Below, piece after piece: positions 35,325 to 43,983 of a stretch of 64,000 nucleotides of DNA. Below the pieces are notes generated by a model that saw only the letters and a list, made by a program, of their open reading frames with translations, made no database searches and was not told where the DNA came from. Location of the stretch: contig JAEZGH010000062.1 in NCBI GenBank assembly GCA_023417065.1, positions 17,579-81,578 on the forward strand, given 5' to 3'. The first letter of the stretch is position 1; each line of letters opens with the position of its first letter. Source of the stretch: Bacteroidota bacterium. Lineage in GTDB: Bacteria; Bacteroidota; Bacteroidia; Cytophagales; Cyclobacteriaceae. The translations under genes were made by a program, and so were the position numbers.

Positions 35325-35417
35325 AGCATCACTTTCTGTTGGGCCCGTAAAATTGATGCCTTGGTGGCACGGACCTATGCGGGGCATTTCGTCCGGAGCT
35401 GGGTATAAAAATCCTCT

Positions 35418-35452
35418 CTAAAAAACAAAAGCCCTCTCGCGAGGGCTTTTGT
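35418..35452 (-). terminator. Rho-independent terminator of dnaK
   Basis: A perfect 12-bp stem, ACAAAAGCCCTC with GAGGGCTTTTGT and loop TCGC, flanked on the minus strand by TTTTT. Confidence 0.9.
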
Positions 35453-35474
35453 CATACTACGTTTATATCAAAGG

Positions 35475-37394
35475 CTACTTCTTGTTGTCGTTAACCTCTT
35501 CGTACTCGACATCTGAAACGTTGTCTGAGCTGCCAGATCCAGATCCGTTGTTCGGAGCAGCACCTGCATCAGCGTTCGGAGCTCCACCCGAAGCCTGATA
35601 AATCTCGGTGGCTGCAGCCTGCCATGCTGCATTAAGCTCGTTCATGGCGGGCTCAATCTGAGCAACGTCCTGAGATTGATGCGCTGCTTTCAGCTTTTCA
35701 AGAGCAGCGTTGATCGCCGTCTTATTGCCTTCGCTGAGCTTGTCTCCATACTCTTTCATCTGCTTCTCTGTCGAGAAGATCAGCGTGTCGGCCTGATTGA
35801 TTTTTTCAATCCGCTCTTTCGCTCTCTTGTCATCCTCTGCGTGTGCCTGAGCTTCCTGCTTCATCTTCTGGATTTCAGCATCGGTCAGACCGGAAGAAGC
35901 TTCGATACGAATCTTCTGTTCCTTGCCAGTGCCTTTGTCCTTTGCTGACACGTGCAGGATACCGTTGGCATCAATGTCGAACGTTACTTCGATCTGAGGA
36001 ATACCTCTCGGTGCCGGTGGAATGCCATCAAGGTGGAATCGTCCGATCGTACGGTTGTCTTTCGCCATAGGACGCTCACCCTGGAGCACGTGGATTTCTA
36101 CCGAGGGCTGGTTATCTGCCGCCGTCGAGAATACTTCCGATTTCTTCGAAGGAATGGTTGTGTTCGACTCAATCAGTTTGGTGAACACGCCACCCAGTGT
36201 TTCGATCCCGAGTGAAAGCGGAGTAACGTCCAAAAGAAGTACGTCTTTAACTTCACCGGTAAGAACACCACCCTGGATCGCAGCACCAATTGCCACCACT
36301 TCGTCAGGGTTAACCCCTTTGGAAGGTTTCTTGCCGAAGAATTTTTCGACTTCTTCCTGAATTCGCGGGATACGGGTAGATCCACCAACGAGGATAACCT
36401 CATCAATTTCACTTACACTTACTCCGGCATCCTGAACTGCTTTGCGGCAAGGCTCAAGTGTTCTCCGTACAAGGTCGTCAACCAACTGCTCGAACTTCGA
36501 ACGGGTAACTTTCTTGACAAGGTGTTTCGGAACACCGTCCACTGACGTGATATAAGGAAGGTTTACTTCCGTTTCCATTGAGCTCGACAATTCGATCTTG
36601 GCCTTTTCGGCAGCTTCCTTAAGACGTTGAAGCGCCATCGGGTCCTTGCGGAGATCCTGACCTTCTTCTTTCTGGAATTCATCTGCCAGCCAGTTCATCA
36701 GACGCATATCGAAGTCATCACCACCAAGGTGAACATCACCGTTGGTAGACTTCACTTCGAACACGCCATCGCCGAGTTCAAGAACCGAGATATCGAATGT
36801 ACCACCACCCAGGTCATAGACGGCGATCTTCATGTCGCTGTGCTTCTTGTCGAGGCCGTAAGCCAAAGCAGCTGCGGTAGGCTCGTTGATAATCCTTTTC
36901 ACTTCAAGGCCGGCAATCTGCCCGGCTTCCTTGGTCGCCTGACGTTCTGCGTCGTTGAAGTATGCAGGCACCGTGATTACCGCCTCCGAAATGGTGGTGC
37001 CCAGATAATCTTCAGCTGTGCTCTTCATTTTCTGAAGGATCATCGCAGAAATTTCCTGCGGCGTGTACAGCCGGTCTCCGATGCGAACGCGAACAGTATT
37101 ATTATTACCAGCTTCTACCTGGTAGGAAACAATTTTCTTTTCGTCGTTTACTTCATCAAACTTCTTTCCCATGAAACGTTTGATGGAGCTAACGGTGTTC
37201 TGGGGGTTGGTAATAGCCTGACGTTTAGCCGGATCACCCACCTTGCGTTCGCCTTTGCCATTATCCAAAAAGCCAACAATTGAAGGCGTTGTTCTCCTGC
37301 CTTCGCTATTGGCGATCACCACAGGTTCGTTGCCTTCCATCACGGCCACGCACGAGTTGGTGGTTCCTAAGTCTATTCCAATAATCTTTCCCAT
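35475..37394 (-). CDS. dnaK: Molecular chaperone DnaK (Hsp70)
   Basis: 639 residues. ATP-driven holdase/foldase working with DnaJ and GrpE in the cytosol. The nucleotide-binding domain (1-380) has GIDLGTTNSCVAVMEG, VYDLGGGTFDISVLELGDG (seen as YDLGGGTFDISVLELGDG) and VGGSTRIPRIQEEV. The substrate domain (390-510) has LLDVTPLSLGIETLGGV. The helical lid and a Gly/Asn-rich tail ending in SDVEYEEVNDNKK close it. Hydrophobic linker VLLLDVTP is intact. A 16-bp element shared with grpE lies 79 nt upstream of the start. grpE and dnaJ are about 12 kb away and not in operon with dnaK. Confidence 0.98.
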   Translation of the reverse strand: MGKIIGIDLGTTNSCVAVMEGNEPVVIANSEGRRTTPSIVGFLDNGKGERKVGDPAKRQAITNPQNTVSSIKRFMGKKFDEVNDEKKIVSYQVEAGNNNTVRVRIGDRLYTPQEISAMILQKMKSTAEDYLGTTISEAVITVPAYFNDAERQATKEAGQIAGLEVKRIINEPTAAALAYGLDKKHSDMKIAVYDLGGGTFDISVLELGDGVFEVKSTNGDVHLGGDDFDMRLMNWLADEFQKEEGQDLRKDPMALQRLKEAAEKAKIELSSSMETEVNLPYITSVDGVPKHLVKKVTRSKFEQLVDDLVRRTLEPCRKAVQDAGVSVSEIDEVILVGGSTRIPRIQEEVEKFFGKKPSKGVNPDEVVAIGAAIQGGVLTGEVKDVLLLDVTPLSLGIETLGGVFTKLIESNTTIPSKKSEVFSTAADNQPSVEIHVLQGERPMAKDNRTIGRFHLDGIPPAPRGIPQIEVTFDIDANGILHVSAKDKGTGKEQKIRIEASSGLTDAEIQKMKQEAQAHAEDDKRAKERIEKINQADTLIFSTEKQMKEYGDKLSEGNKTAINAALEKLKAAHQSQDVAQIEPAMNELNAAWQAAATEIYQASGGAPNADAGAAPNNGSGSGSSDNVSDVEYEEVNDNKK

Positions 37395-37472
37395 GTGTTT
37401 TTCTGATGTTTAGTCCTTAAAAGCTACCACGACTCTTCAATGGTTATGCCAAGGCCGATTTGATGTGAAATC

Positions 37473-37488
37473 CGTGACACATTGACAG
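37473..37488 (-). promoter_or_regulatory. Putative heat-shock-type regulatory element upstream of dnaK
   Basis: The minus strand reads CTGTCAATGTGTCACG, an imperfect inverted repeat. Its TGTCA-N3-TG(A/T)CACG core is shared with the perfect palindrome upstream of grpE-dnaJ at 50470. It lies 79 nt before the dnaK ATG. No HrcA/CIRCE sequence is visible. Confidence 0.45.
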
Positions 37489-37582
37489 GAATCAGCCGCT
37501 GAAGTTCCTCGAGTAAAAGGTGGGGCTGTCAATACAAAGCCGAAATACGACTGGTATGACATCCCGCGTCTGCGGTACTCGC

Positions 37583-38554
37583 TCACTGCGACCACGACGT
37601 CGGCGTGCGATCCCAGCGATGGGCCTTGAGCTTATCAAGCAGGTCTGCGCTCAGTTTCTGTCCGTCACTTGTCGCGATGTTGGATTCCACATGCCGGAGT
37701 TTCCTCATCCCTGGAATAACGGTGTGTACATCGTCGTTGGAAAGGATAAACCGCAGCGCCATTTCCGGCATGCTGGAACCTTCGGGAATCAGGGAGCGCA
37801 GCGCTTCCGCGTGGTCGACACTGGAATGCAGGTTCTCCGGAACGAAATAGGTTGAACGCCAGTCATCCTTCGGAAACGTCGTGTCTTTGGTGAGTGTACC
37901 CGTAAGCGTGCCTTCATCGAAGGGTACGCGCGCAATCACGCCGATATCCAGTTTCCGGCAAAGCGGAAAGAGGTTGTCTTCGGGAGCCTGATCGAAGATG
38001 TTATAAATCACCTGAACAGTGTCGATAAGTCCGGTTTTCAGGGTTTCCAGCACGTTATCCGGCTCCCAGCGATTCACGCTGATGCCGAAATGTGCCACCT
38101 TGCCCTCTTTTTTGAGTTTTTGAAGAGCTTCCTTCCAGTCGTCATTTGATACCCATGAATCCTCCCATACGTGGAACTGCTGCAGCGCAATACAATCTAC
38201 GTTCAGATTGCGAAGGCTTTTTTCCGTATACTCAATGATGTGGGCGGCGGGAAAACAGTCCTCGAGTTTATACTCGGGTTTCGACGGCCACCTGAAGTTC
38301 TTCGGCGGAATTTTCGTCGCGAAATGAAACTCCTTTTCTGCGTACCGCTTCATCAGCTCTCCCAGAATCCGCTCGCTCAATCCTTCAGCATAGCCCCAGG
38401 CGGTGTCGTAGAAGTTGCACCCAAGCTCCACGGCGCGGTCAAGCGAGCGGTTAACTTCTTCCTTTTCAGAACCTGTCCATCCGGCCAGGCCCCACATGCC
38501 ATAGCCGATTTCACTGACATTCCAGTTTGTTCGTCCAAATCTTCTGTATTTCAT
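37583..38554 (-). CDS. Aldo/keto reductase
   Basis: 323 residues from the ATG at 38554 (MKYRRFGRTNWNVSEIGYG). NAD(P)H-dependent reduction of carbonyls in a TIM barrel. Catalytic tetrad residues can be placed at the Asp-Tyr pair of FYDTAWGYAEGLSE, Lys in FATKIPP and His in LQQFHVWED (Phe-His in place of the more common LxxxH). The nucleotide-binding end shows VIPGMRKLRHVESNI. It belongs to the general AKR group close to YajO/perakine reductase-type enzymes. Substrate unknown. No partner gene in the same operon. Confidence 0.92.
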   Translation of the reverse strand: MKYRRFGRTNWNVSEIGYGMWGLAGWTGSEKEEVNRSLDRAVELGCNFYDTAWGYAEGLSERILGELMKRYAEKEFHFATKIPPKNFRWPSKPEYKLEDCFPAAHIIEYTEKSLRNLNVDCIALQQFHVWEDSWVSNDDWKEALQKLKKEGKVAHFGISVNRWEPDNVLETLKTGLIDTVQVIYNIFDQAPEDNLFPLCRKLDIGVIARVPFDEGTLTGTLTKDTTFPKDDWRSTYFVPENLHSSVDHAEALRSLIPEGSSMPEMALRFILSNDDVHTVIPGMRKLRHVESNIATSDGQKLSADLLDKLKAHRWDRTPTSWSQ

Positions 38555-38650
38555 GAATAGTACACTTATGGATTTAAAAATTGCCGGCCACCCCAACACC
38601 AGGGCAGGGAATGGAGGGGCTAAATATACCATTTAACTTCACCAACCATA

Positions 38651-38680
38651 TTTGATGACCCTCCTGATTTAGTACTTTTG
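38651..38680 (+). promoter_or_regulatory. Promoter of prfC
   Basis: TTTG at 38651-38654, 18-nt spacer, TACTTTTG at 38673-38680. Both the -33 and -7 elements match the Bacteroidota primary sigma consensus. The start codon is 35 nt downstream of the -7 box. Confidence 0.7.
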
Positions 38681-38714
38681 CGCCTTAATTGAAACGCGGA
38701 AACCGATAAGTCAC

Positions 38715-40307
38715 ATGACGCAGGAACAACTGGAACAAGAGATTGAGAAAAGAAGAACGTTTGGTATTATCAGTCACCCCGACGCGGGGAAGACAACATT
38801 GACAGAAAAGCTCCTGCTGTTCGGAGGCGCCATTCAAAAGGCCGGTGCCGTGAAGTCAAGCAAAATCAAAGACCACGCCCGGTCTGACTGGATGGAGATC
38901 GAAAAGCAACGCGGAATCTCCGTGGCCACGTCCGTGATGGGGTTCAACTATCGCGATGTGAAAATCAACCTGCTGGATACACCGGGTCACCAGGACTTCG
39001 CTGAAGATACCTATCGCACACTAACTGCAGTCGACAGTGTTATCATGGTGATCGACTGCGTAAAAGGGGTGGAGATTCAGACGGAAAAGCTGATGGAAGT
39101 GTGTCGTATGCGAAACACTCCGGTAATCTGTTTTATCAATAAGCTGGATCGCGAGGGACGCGATCCCTTCGACCTTCTCGACGAAATCGAAGAGAAGCTC
39201 AAGATCCGCGTGCGTCCACTCAGCTGGCCTATCAGCATGGGGAAGACGTTTAAAGGCGTATACAGTCTCTACGAAAAAAGCCTGCACCTGTTCACGCCGA
39301 GCAAGACAACGGTTGAAGAAGGAATCGAAGTAAAAGATATCAATGATGAACTCGTCGACAGATACGTTGGCGAGAACAACGCAAAGCAACTTCGTGCCGA
39401 CGTTGAACTGATTGAAGGTGTCTACCCCGGCTTCAACGTCGATGATTACCTTCAGGGGAAAGTCGCTCCCGTCTTCTTTGGAAGTGCTGTCAATAACTTT
39501 GGTGTTAAGGAATTGCTTGATACGTTCATCCGCATTGCACCTCCTCCGATACCCCGTGAGACTACCCTTCGTATTGTGGATCCTGCTGAGACGAAGTTCT
39601 CCGGGTTTATTTTCAAGATTCACGCGAATATGGACCCGAAGCACCGAAACAGAATTGCCTTCCTTCGTATCTGCTCCGGAAAATTTGAACGCGGAAGTAA
39701 CTACTTCCACGTGCGGCAGGAAAAGAGCATCCGGTTTTCCAATGCAACGGCCTTCATGGCGCAGGATCGCGAAACCGTTGACGAGGCATGGCCCGGCGAT
39801 ATCGTCGGTATCTATGACACCGGAAACCTCAAAATCGGCGATACATTGACGGAGGGGGAGAAGGCCATCTATACCGGTATCCCGAGTTTCTCCCCGGAGA
39901 TATTCAAAGAGGTGGTGAACCTTGATGCGATGAAGACAAAACAACTTGAAAAAGGGTTGCTTCAGCTGATGGAAGAAGGGGTTGCTCAGCTTTTTACGTT
40001 TGAAATCGGTAAGAAAAAAGTTGTGGGCGTGGTAGGAGCGCTTCAGTTTGAAGTGATACAATTCAGGTTGAAGAACGAATACAACGCTACGGTGCAGTTC
40101 GTGCCGCAAAACATCTACAAGGCTTGCTGGATCAGCAGCAGCGACCCGAAAAAACTGCAGGAGTTTATTGATTCAAAACAACGGCACATCGCGCGCGACA
40201 AGGATGATAAACTTGTATTTATGGCCGAATCACGCGCGTGGCTGCAGATGGTTCAGGATAACTTCCCGGATATCAAGTTTCACTTTACGTCCGAATTCAA
40301 GGATTAG
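38715..40307 (+). CDS. prfC: Peptide chain release factor 3
   Basis: 530 residues. A GTPase that recycles RF1/RF2 from the ribosome after peptide release. G motifs: G1 SHPDAGKTTLTEK (about 19-30), G3 DTPGHQDFAEDTYRTL and G4 NKLDREGRDP. The switch-region sequence RGISVATSVMGF is typical of RF3 rather than EF-G. Domains II and III follow, ending with FVPQNIYKACWISSSD. Length fits the family. It is the first gene of a likely run prfC, pseudouridine synthase, DUF6787-like and lipoprotein, with gaps of 7-23 bp. Confidence 0.97.
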   Translation: MTQEQLEQEIEKRRTFGIISHPDAGKTTLTEKLLLFGGAIQKAGAVKSSKIKDHARSDWMEIEKQRGISVATSVMGFNYRDVKINLLDTPGHQDFAEDTYRTLTAVDSVIMVIDCVKGVEIQTEKLMEVCRMRNTPVICFINKLDREGRDPFDLLDEIEEKLKIRVRPLSWPISMGKTFKGVYSLYEKSLHLFTPSKTTVEEGIEVKDINDELVDRYVGENNAKQLRADVELIEGVYPGFNVDDYLQGKVAPVFFGSAVNNFGVKELLDTFIRIAPPPIPRETTLRIVDPAETKFSGFIFKIHANMDPKHRNRIAFLRICSGKFERGSNYFHVRQEKSIRFSNATAFMAQDRETVDEAWPGDIVGIYDTGNLKIGDTLTEGEKAIYTGIPSFSPEIFKEVVNLDAMKTKQLEKGLLQLMEEGVAQLFTFEIGKKKVVGVVGALQFEVIQFRLKNEYNATVQFVPQNIYKACWISSSDPKKLQEFIDSKQRHIARDKDDKLVFMAESRAWLQMVQDNFPDIKFHFTSEFKD

Positions 40308-40330
40308 ACTTTCACCCGTGTCGCCGTTGA

Positions 40331-41011
40331 ATGAAATTACCCGAAGTGCTATATGAGGATAACCACTTGCTTGTCCTGAATAAGGAAGCCGGTGTACTGG
40401 TGCAGGGCGACGCAACAGGTGATGAACCACTGGCGGAAATTGCAAAACGATACATCGGGCAGAAGTACAACAAGCCCGGCGCGGTGTTTATGGGAGTGGT
40501 TCACAGACTGGATCGCCCTGTGTCGGGTGTGGTAGTGCTGGCCCGCACGTCGAAAGCACTGCAGCGTATGAATGAACTGTTTCGCGAGAAAGCTACTGCG
40601 AAAACGTACTATGCCATCACAAGCAACAAACCGCCGGTTGAGCAAGGAACGCTGGTCCATTGGCTGAAGAAGGATGAGAAGAAGAACAAGACAACAGCGT
40701 ATTCGAAGGAAACCGATGGCGCTTTGCGTTCGGAACTCAGCTTTGCCGTCCTTGATGTGAAGCAGAACCTTTACCTTCTTGAGGTGAAGCCAATTACAGG
40801 AAGGCCCCATCAAATCAGGGTTCAGCTTGCCTCGATCGGATGTCCGATCAAAGGGGATCTGAAATACGGTGATCGCGAAGCGAATCCCGATGGTAGCATT
40901 TGTCTTCACGCGCGACAACTGGAGTTTATACATCCGGTGAAGAAGGAACCTCTTGTAGTTAAGGCTGCAGTCCCTGCAATATATCCGTGGACGATATTCA
41001 AGATAGATTAG
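40331..41011 (+). CDS. RluA-family RNA pseudouridine synthase
   Basis: 226 residues. It isomerises uridine to pseudouridine in rRNA or tRNA. The catalytic motif HRLDRPVSGVVVLA contains the nucleophile Asp61. The K-tail motif GRPHQIRVQLASIGCPI and the LHARQLEFIHP motif complete the RluA signature. There is no S4 domain, as in the short RluA/RluC-like subgroup of Bacteroidota. The target position is not inferable. It starts 23 bp after prfC. Confidence 0.92.
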   Translation: MKLPEVLYEDNHLLVLNKEAGVLVQGDATGDEPLAEIAKRYIGQKYNKPGAVFMGVVHRLDRPVSGVVVLARTSKALQRMNELFREKATAKTYYAITSNKPPVEQGTLVHWLKKDEKKNKTTAYSKETDGALRSELSFAVLDVKQNLYLLEVKPITGRPHQIRVQLASIGCPIKGDLKYGDREANPDGSICLHARQLEFIHPVKKEPLVVKAAVPAIYPWTIFKID

Positions 41012-41020
41012 AATAACACT

Positions 41021-41329
41021 ATGGCAGCACCATGGATTGAGCGGCTTAAAGACAAATGGAAACTGAAAAGCGTTGGCCAGGTCATCATAGTGCTCATTGT
41101 CTTTGCATGCACAGGCTTCACCGTGCTTCTGATTAAGAAGCCATTGCTAACCTTCCTTGCGGGTGACCAGGGTAACTCGACACTGGCATCAGTTTTATAT
41201 TACATTTTTATATTACCGATTTACAACGTTTTTCTGCTGGGGTATGGATTTGTCTTCGGTCAATTTCAGTTCTTCTGGGACTTCGAGAAACGTTCGTTCA
41301 GACGCCTTTTCGGTAAATCAAAAAAGTAA
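41021..41329 (+). CDS. Small membrane protein, DUF6787-like
   Basis: 102 residues with two hydrophobic helices (VGQVIIVLIVFACTGFTVLLI and ASVLYYIFILPIYNVFLLGYG, each about 20 long) and a charged C-terminus FWDFEKRSFRRLFGKSKK. The pattern FQFFWDFEKR matches a small conserved Bacteroidota family (DUF6787 as I recall it). Function unknown. The inner-membrane location is inferred. It lies 9 bp after the pseudouridine synthase gene. Confidence 0.75.
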   Translation: MAAPWIERLKDKWKLKSVGQVIIVLIVFACTGFTVLLIKKPLLTFLAGDQGNSTLASVLYYIFILPIYNVFLLGYGFVFGQFQFFWDFEKRSFRRLFGKSKK

Positions 41330-41336
41330 ATCCTTT

Positions 41337-41918
41337 ATGAAAAGAATTCTCTCACCACTGGTGCTGACAGCGCTCGTATGCGCTTGCGCTGCGCCGAAAA
41401 AATACGCGTACCACTTTGATCACTATGATTATAACTCCGGCAGGAAGGACACTCCCGTGAATTCGCCATCTTCAGTGTCTGATGCTCATAATCAAACACC
41501 GGCATTTGTCGCCAGTGCTGATGAAGCAGTACCGACAGATTTTAAAAAGACCGGCGACGATGTCCTGGGGCCGAAAGATGAAGCACTGAAATCAGAAGGA
41601 CCTGCGGAAGAAGAAATCAAAGCAGGCCTGGAGCGTGTACGTGAGAGTTATTACGCGATGGATCGAGCCGAAAAGCGCGCCTTCCGCAAGGACCTGAAGA
41701 AGGAAATGAAGCGTGCAATCCGCGAAAAGCATGACGCCGTCGACGGGGTGTCAGCAACTCAGGTGATGGATAATGATCTGAAGCTTGCGATAATCTTTGG
41801 CGCCGTAGGGTTGACGCTCTCCTTATTCGCCGGTATCAGCGCAGCGTTTTGGGTTCTGGGTGTGGTCTCGATTGTGGTTGGCGTTGTCTTCCTGATCAAG
41901 TGGGTGGTGCGACAATAG
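41337..41918 (+). CDS. Lipoprotein with C-terminal membrane helices
   Basis: 193 residues from the ATG at 41337. A short leader ends LVCACAAP, so lipidation at Cys17 or a neighbouring Cys is probable. A disordered acidic linker (about 25-100) and a strongly basic helix (AEKRAFRKDLKKEMKRAIREK) follow. The C-terminus has two hydrophobic helices (LAIIFGAVGLTLSLFAGISA and FWVLGVVSIVVGVVFLIKW). A lipoprotein with C-terminal helices is uncommon. Many Bacteroidota have such proteins but I cannot give a function. Confidence 0.7.
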   Translation: MKRILSPLVLTALVCACAAPKKYAYHFDHYDYNSGRKDTPVNSPSSVSDAHNQTPAFVASADEAVPTDFKKTGDDVLGPKDEALKSEGPAEEEIKAGLERVRESYYAMDRAEKRAFRKDLKKEMKRAIREKHDAVDGVSATQVMDNDLKLAIIFGAVGLTLSLFAGISAAFWVLGVVSIVVGVVFLIKWVVRQ

Positions 41919-41969
41919 TCAATAGTCAGAAGGGCTGATGACTTTTTCCCTTGCCGTTAAACGGGGAAC

Positions 41970-42002
41970 AAAAAAAGAAGGCCACCCGGATGGGCGGCCT
42001 TC
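41970..42002 (-). terminator. Rho-independent terminator of atpDC
   Basis: GAAGGCCACCC pairs with GGGCGGCCTTC (one A-C mismatch, loop GGAT). The minus strand then has seven T. Confidence 0.85.
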
Positions 42003-42024
42003 CAACTCTCTTAAAAAGGCAGAA

Positions 42025-42273
42025 CTAAACAACAACACCGTCAGCGAGAAGTATCACCTTATTGCGCAATACTTCTACAACCCCGCCTGTAATCTTCACC
42101 GTTTCACGGCTTCCGGATTTGGTTTTGTATTCTACAACGCCTTCAGACAAAAGGCTGATAAGCGGTGCGTGATTGTCCAACACCTGGAAAGATCCGTCGG
42201 TACCCGGAAAAGTAGCGATTGATACATCTCCTTCGTAAACTTTTTTCTCCGGGGTTAATATTTCTAGCTGCAT
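42025..42273 (-). CDS. atpC: ATP synthase F1 epsilon subunit
   Basis: 82 residues, the short form that has only the N-terminal beta-sandwich (LEILTPEKKVYEGDVSIATF, GTDGSFQVLDNHAPLISLL) and lacks the C-terminal regulatory helices found in E. coli. The inhibitory 'up' conformation of epsilon is therefore not possible. It joins gamma in the rotor of F1. It follows atpD by 41 bp in one transcript. Confidence 0.93.
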   Translation of the reverse strand: MQLEILTPEKKVYEGDVSIATFPGTDGSFQVLDNHAPLISLLSEGVVEYKTKSGSRETVKITGGVVEVLRNKVILLADGVVV

Positions 42274-42314
42274 AGTTTTCTTTTTGTGATTCGGATAAGT
42301 GATTGATCCGTCTC

Positions 42315-43823
42315 TTAACCTTTGGCTTCTGCCAGCATTTTTTCACCTTTCTCAACAGCCTGTTCGATGCTACCCACGAGGTTGAAAGCCATCTCAGGCA
42401 GGTGATCGTATTGTCCGTCGAGGATTGCGTTAAATCCTTTGATGGTGTCCTTGATGTCAACAAGTACCCCTTTGAGACCGGTAAATGCTTCAGCAACGTG
42501 GAACGGCTGCGACAGGAAGCGTTGTACGCGGCGTGCGCGGTGTACAACCTGTTTGTCTTCGTCGCTAAGTTCGTCCATACCCAGGATCGCGATAATATCC
42601 TGAAGTTCTTTGTAGCGCTGAAGGATGTTTTTCACGCGTTGAGCGCAGTTGTAGTGTTCTTCACCAACGATCTCAGGACGCAGGATCCGTGATGTTGAAT
42701 CCAGCGGGTCAACAGCAGGGTAGATACCCAATTCCGAGATTTTACGGCTCAATACAGTCGTTGCGTCAAGGTGGGCAAATGTTGTAGCAGGTGCAGGGTC
42801 GGTCAAGTCATCCGCAGGTACATATACGGCCTGTACTGATGTGATTGATCCGTTTTTCGTTGAGGTAATGCGTTCCTGCATCGCACCCATCTCAGTGGCG
42901 AGTGTAGGCTGGTAACCTACCGCTGAAGGCATACGACCAAGGAGGGCGGATACTTCAGAGCCTGCCTGAGTGAAGCGGAAGATGTTGTCGATAAAGAAAA
43001 GGATATCTCTTCCTTTGCCGGTGCCGTCTCCATCGCGGAAATATTCAGCGACAGTCAGCCCTGAAAGAGCCACACGGGCACGTGCTCCGGGAGGTTCGTT
43101 CATCTGACCGAAAACGAAGGTCGCTTTTGATTCTTTGAGGTCAGCCTCGTTTACTTTGGAAAGATCCCAGCCGCCTTCGTGAAGCGAGTGGAGGAAATCC
43201 TCACCATAGTTTACGATACCGGCTTCGATCATTTCCCTGAGAAGGTCGTTTCCTTCACGGGTACGTTCTCCAACACCCGCGAATACTGAAAGACCTGAAT
43301 ATGCTTTTGCAATGTTGTTGATCAATTCCTGGATCAAAACGGTCTTACCAACACCGGCACCACCGAACAATCCGATTTTACCACCTTTTGAATAAGGCTC
43401 GATAAGGTCGATAACCTTGATACCAGTGAAAAGAACTTCTGTTGAAGTTGACAGATCTTCGAAAGCAGGAGCTGAGCGGTGGATAGGAAGCGCCTGATCG
43501 CCTTTAGGCTGAGGGATACCATCGATAGCTTCGCCGATCACATTGAAAAGACGGCCCTTGATATCGTCGCCGATAGGCATCTTAATCGCAGAACCAGTGT
43601 CAACTACTTTCATTCCCCGTACAAGACCTTCGGTTCCTTCCATGGAAATCGTCCGAACGCGGTCTTCACCAAGGTGCTGCTGACATTCAAGAACGACTTT
43701 CGTGCCGTCAGCTTTAATAACTTCCAATGCATCGAGAATGTTCGGTAACTTCGCCCCCTCTGCGTCAAAAGCCACGTCCACTACGGGCCCGATTACCTGG
43801 GTGATCTTTCCAATATTTGCCAT
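42315..43823 (-). CDS. atpD: ATP synthase F1 beta subunit
   Basis: 502 residues from the ATG at 43823 (MANIGKITQVIGPVVDV). The longer open frame has no homology. It is the catalytic subunit of F1Fo ATP synthase, with P-loop GLFGGAGVGKTVLIQELI, the catalytic Glu region VFAGVGERTREGNDLLREM and FFIDNIFRFTQAGSEVSALLGRMPSAVGYQP (given as DNIFRFTQAGSEVSALL). The DELSDEDKQ (DELSEED) motif near the C-terminus is intact. Only atpDC occur here. The other atp genes are elsewhere, as is usual in Bacteroidota. A strong promoter precedes it. Confidence 0.98.
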   Translation of the reverse strand: MANIGKITQVIGPVVDVAFDAEGAKLPNILDALEVIKADGTKVVLECQQHLGEDRVRTISMEGTEGLVRGMKVVDTGSAIKMPIGDDIKGRLFNVIGEAIDGIPQPKGDQALPIHRSAPAFEDLSTSTEVLFTGIKVIDLIEPYSKGGKIGLFGGAGVGKTVLIQELINNIAKAYSGLSVFAGVGERTREGNDLLREMIEAGIVNYGEDFLHSLHEGGWDLSKVNEADLKESKATFVFGQMNEPPGARARVALSGLTVAEYFRDGDGTGKGRDILFFIDNIFRFTQAGSEVSALLGRMPSAVGYQPTLATEMGAMQERITSTKNGSITSVQAVYVPADDLTDPAPATTFAHLDATTVLSRKISELGIYPAVDPLDSTSRILRPEIVGEEHYNCAQRVKNILQRYKELQDIIAILGMDELSDEDKQVVHRARRVQRFLSQPFHVAEAFTGLKGVLVDIKDTIKGFNAILDGQYDHLPEMAFNLVGSIEQAVEKGEKMLAEAKG

Positions 43824-43862
43824 TTTATTATTGTGTTTTGTACAGGGTCTGAATTTCGACCG

Positions 43863-43893
43863 CAAAAGTAGAGTTTTCGGGACGAAGTACAAA
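43863..43893 (-). promoter_or_regulatory. Promoter of atpDC
   Basis: The minus strand carries TTTG (43893-43890), a 19-nt spacer and TACTTTTG (43870-43863), both ideal for the Bacteroidota primary sigma factor. The -7 box is 40 nt before the atpD ATG. Confidence 0.7.
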
Positions 43894-43983
43894 GGAGCCG
43901 AACGGATTATTTGTTAAGGAGAAAATGCCGCTTTTTCAGCGATTTAGCCCGGTTTTTTCGGCTCCACAAACCTCAGCCCACAG

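Noticed and set aside
36627..37283. 218-codon antisense frame inside dnaK
   Set aside because: It is a shadow of a highly expressed conserved gene and has no protein-family character.
39021..40109. Long open frame (362 codons) on the minus strand inside prfC
   Set aside because: It lies fully antisense to the well-supported prfC gene and its translation has no recognisable motif. Codon bias of prfC often leaves its complement open.
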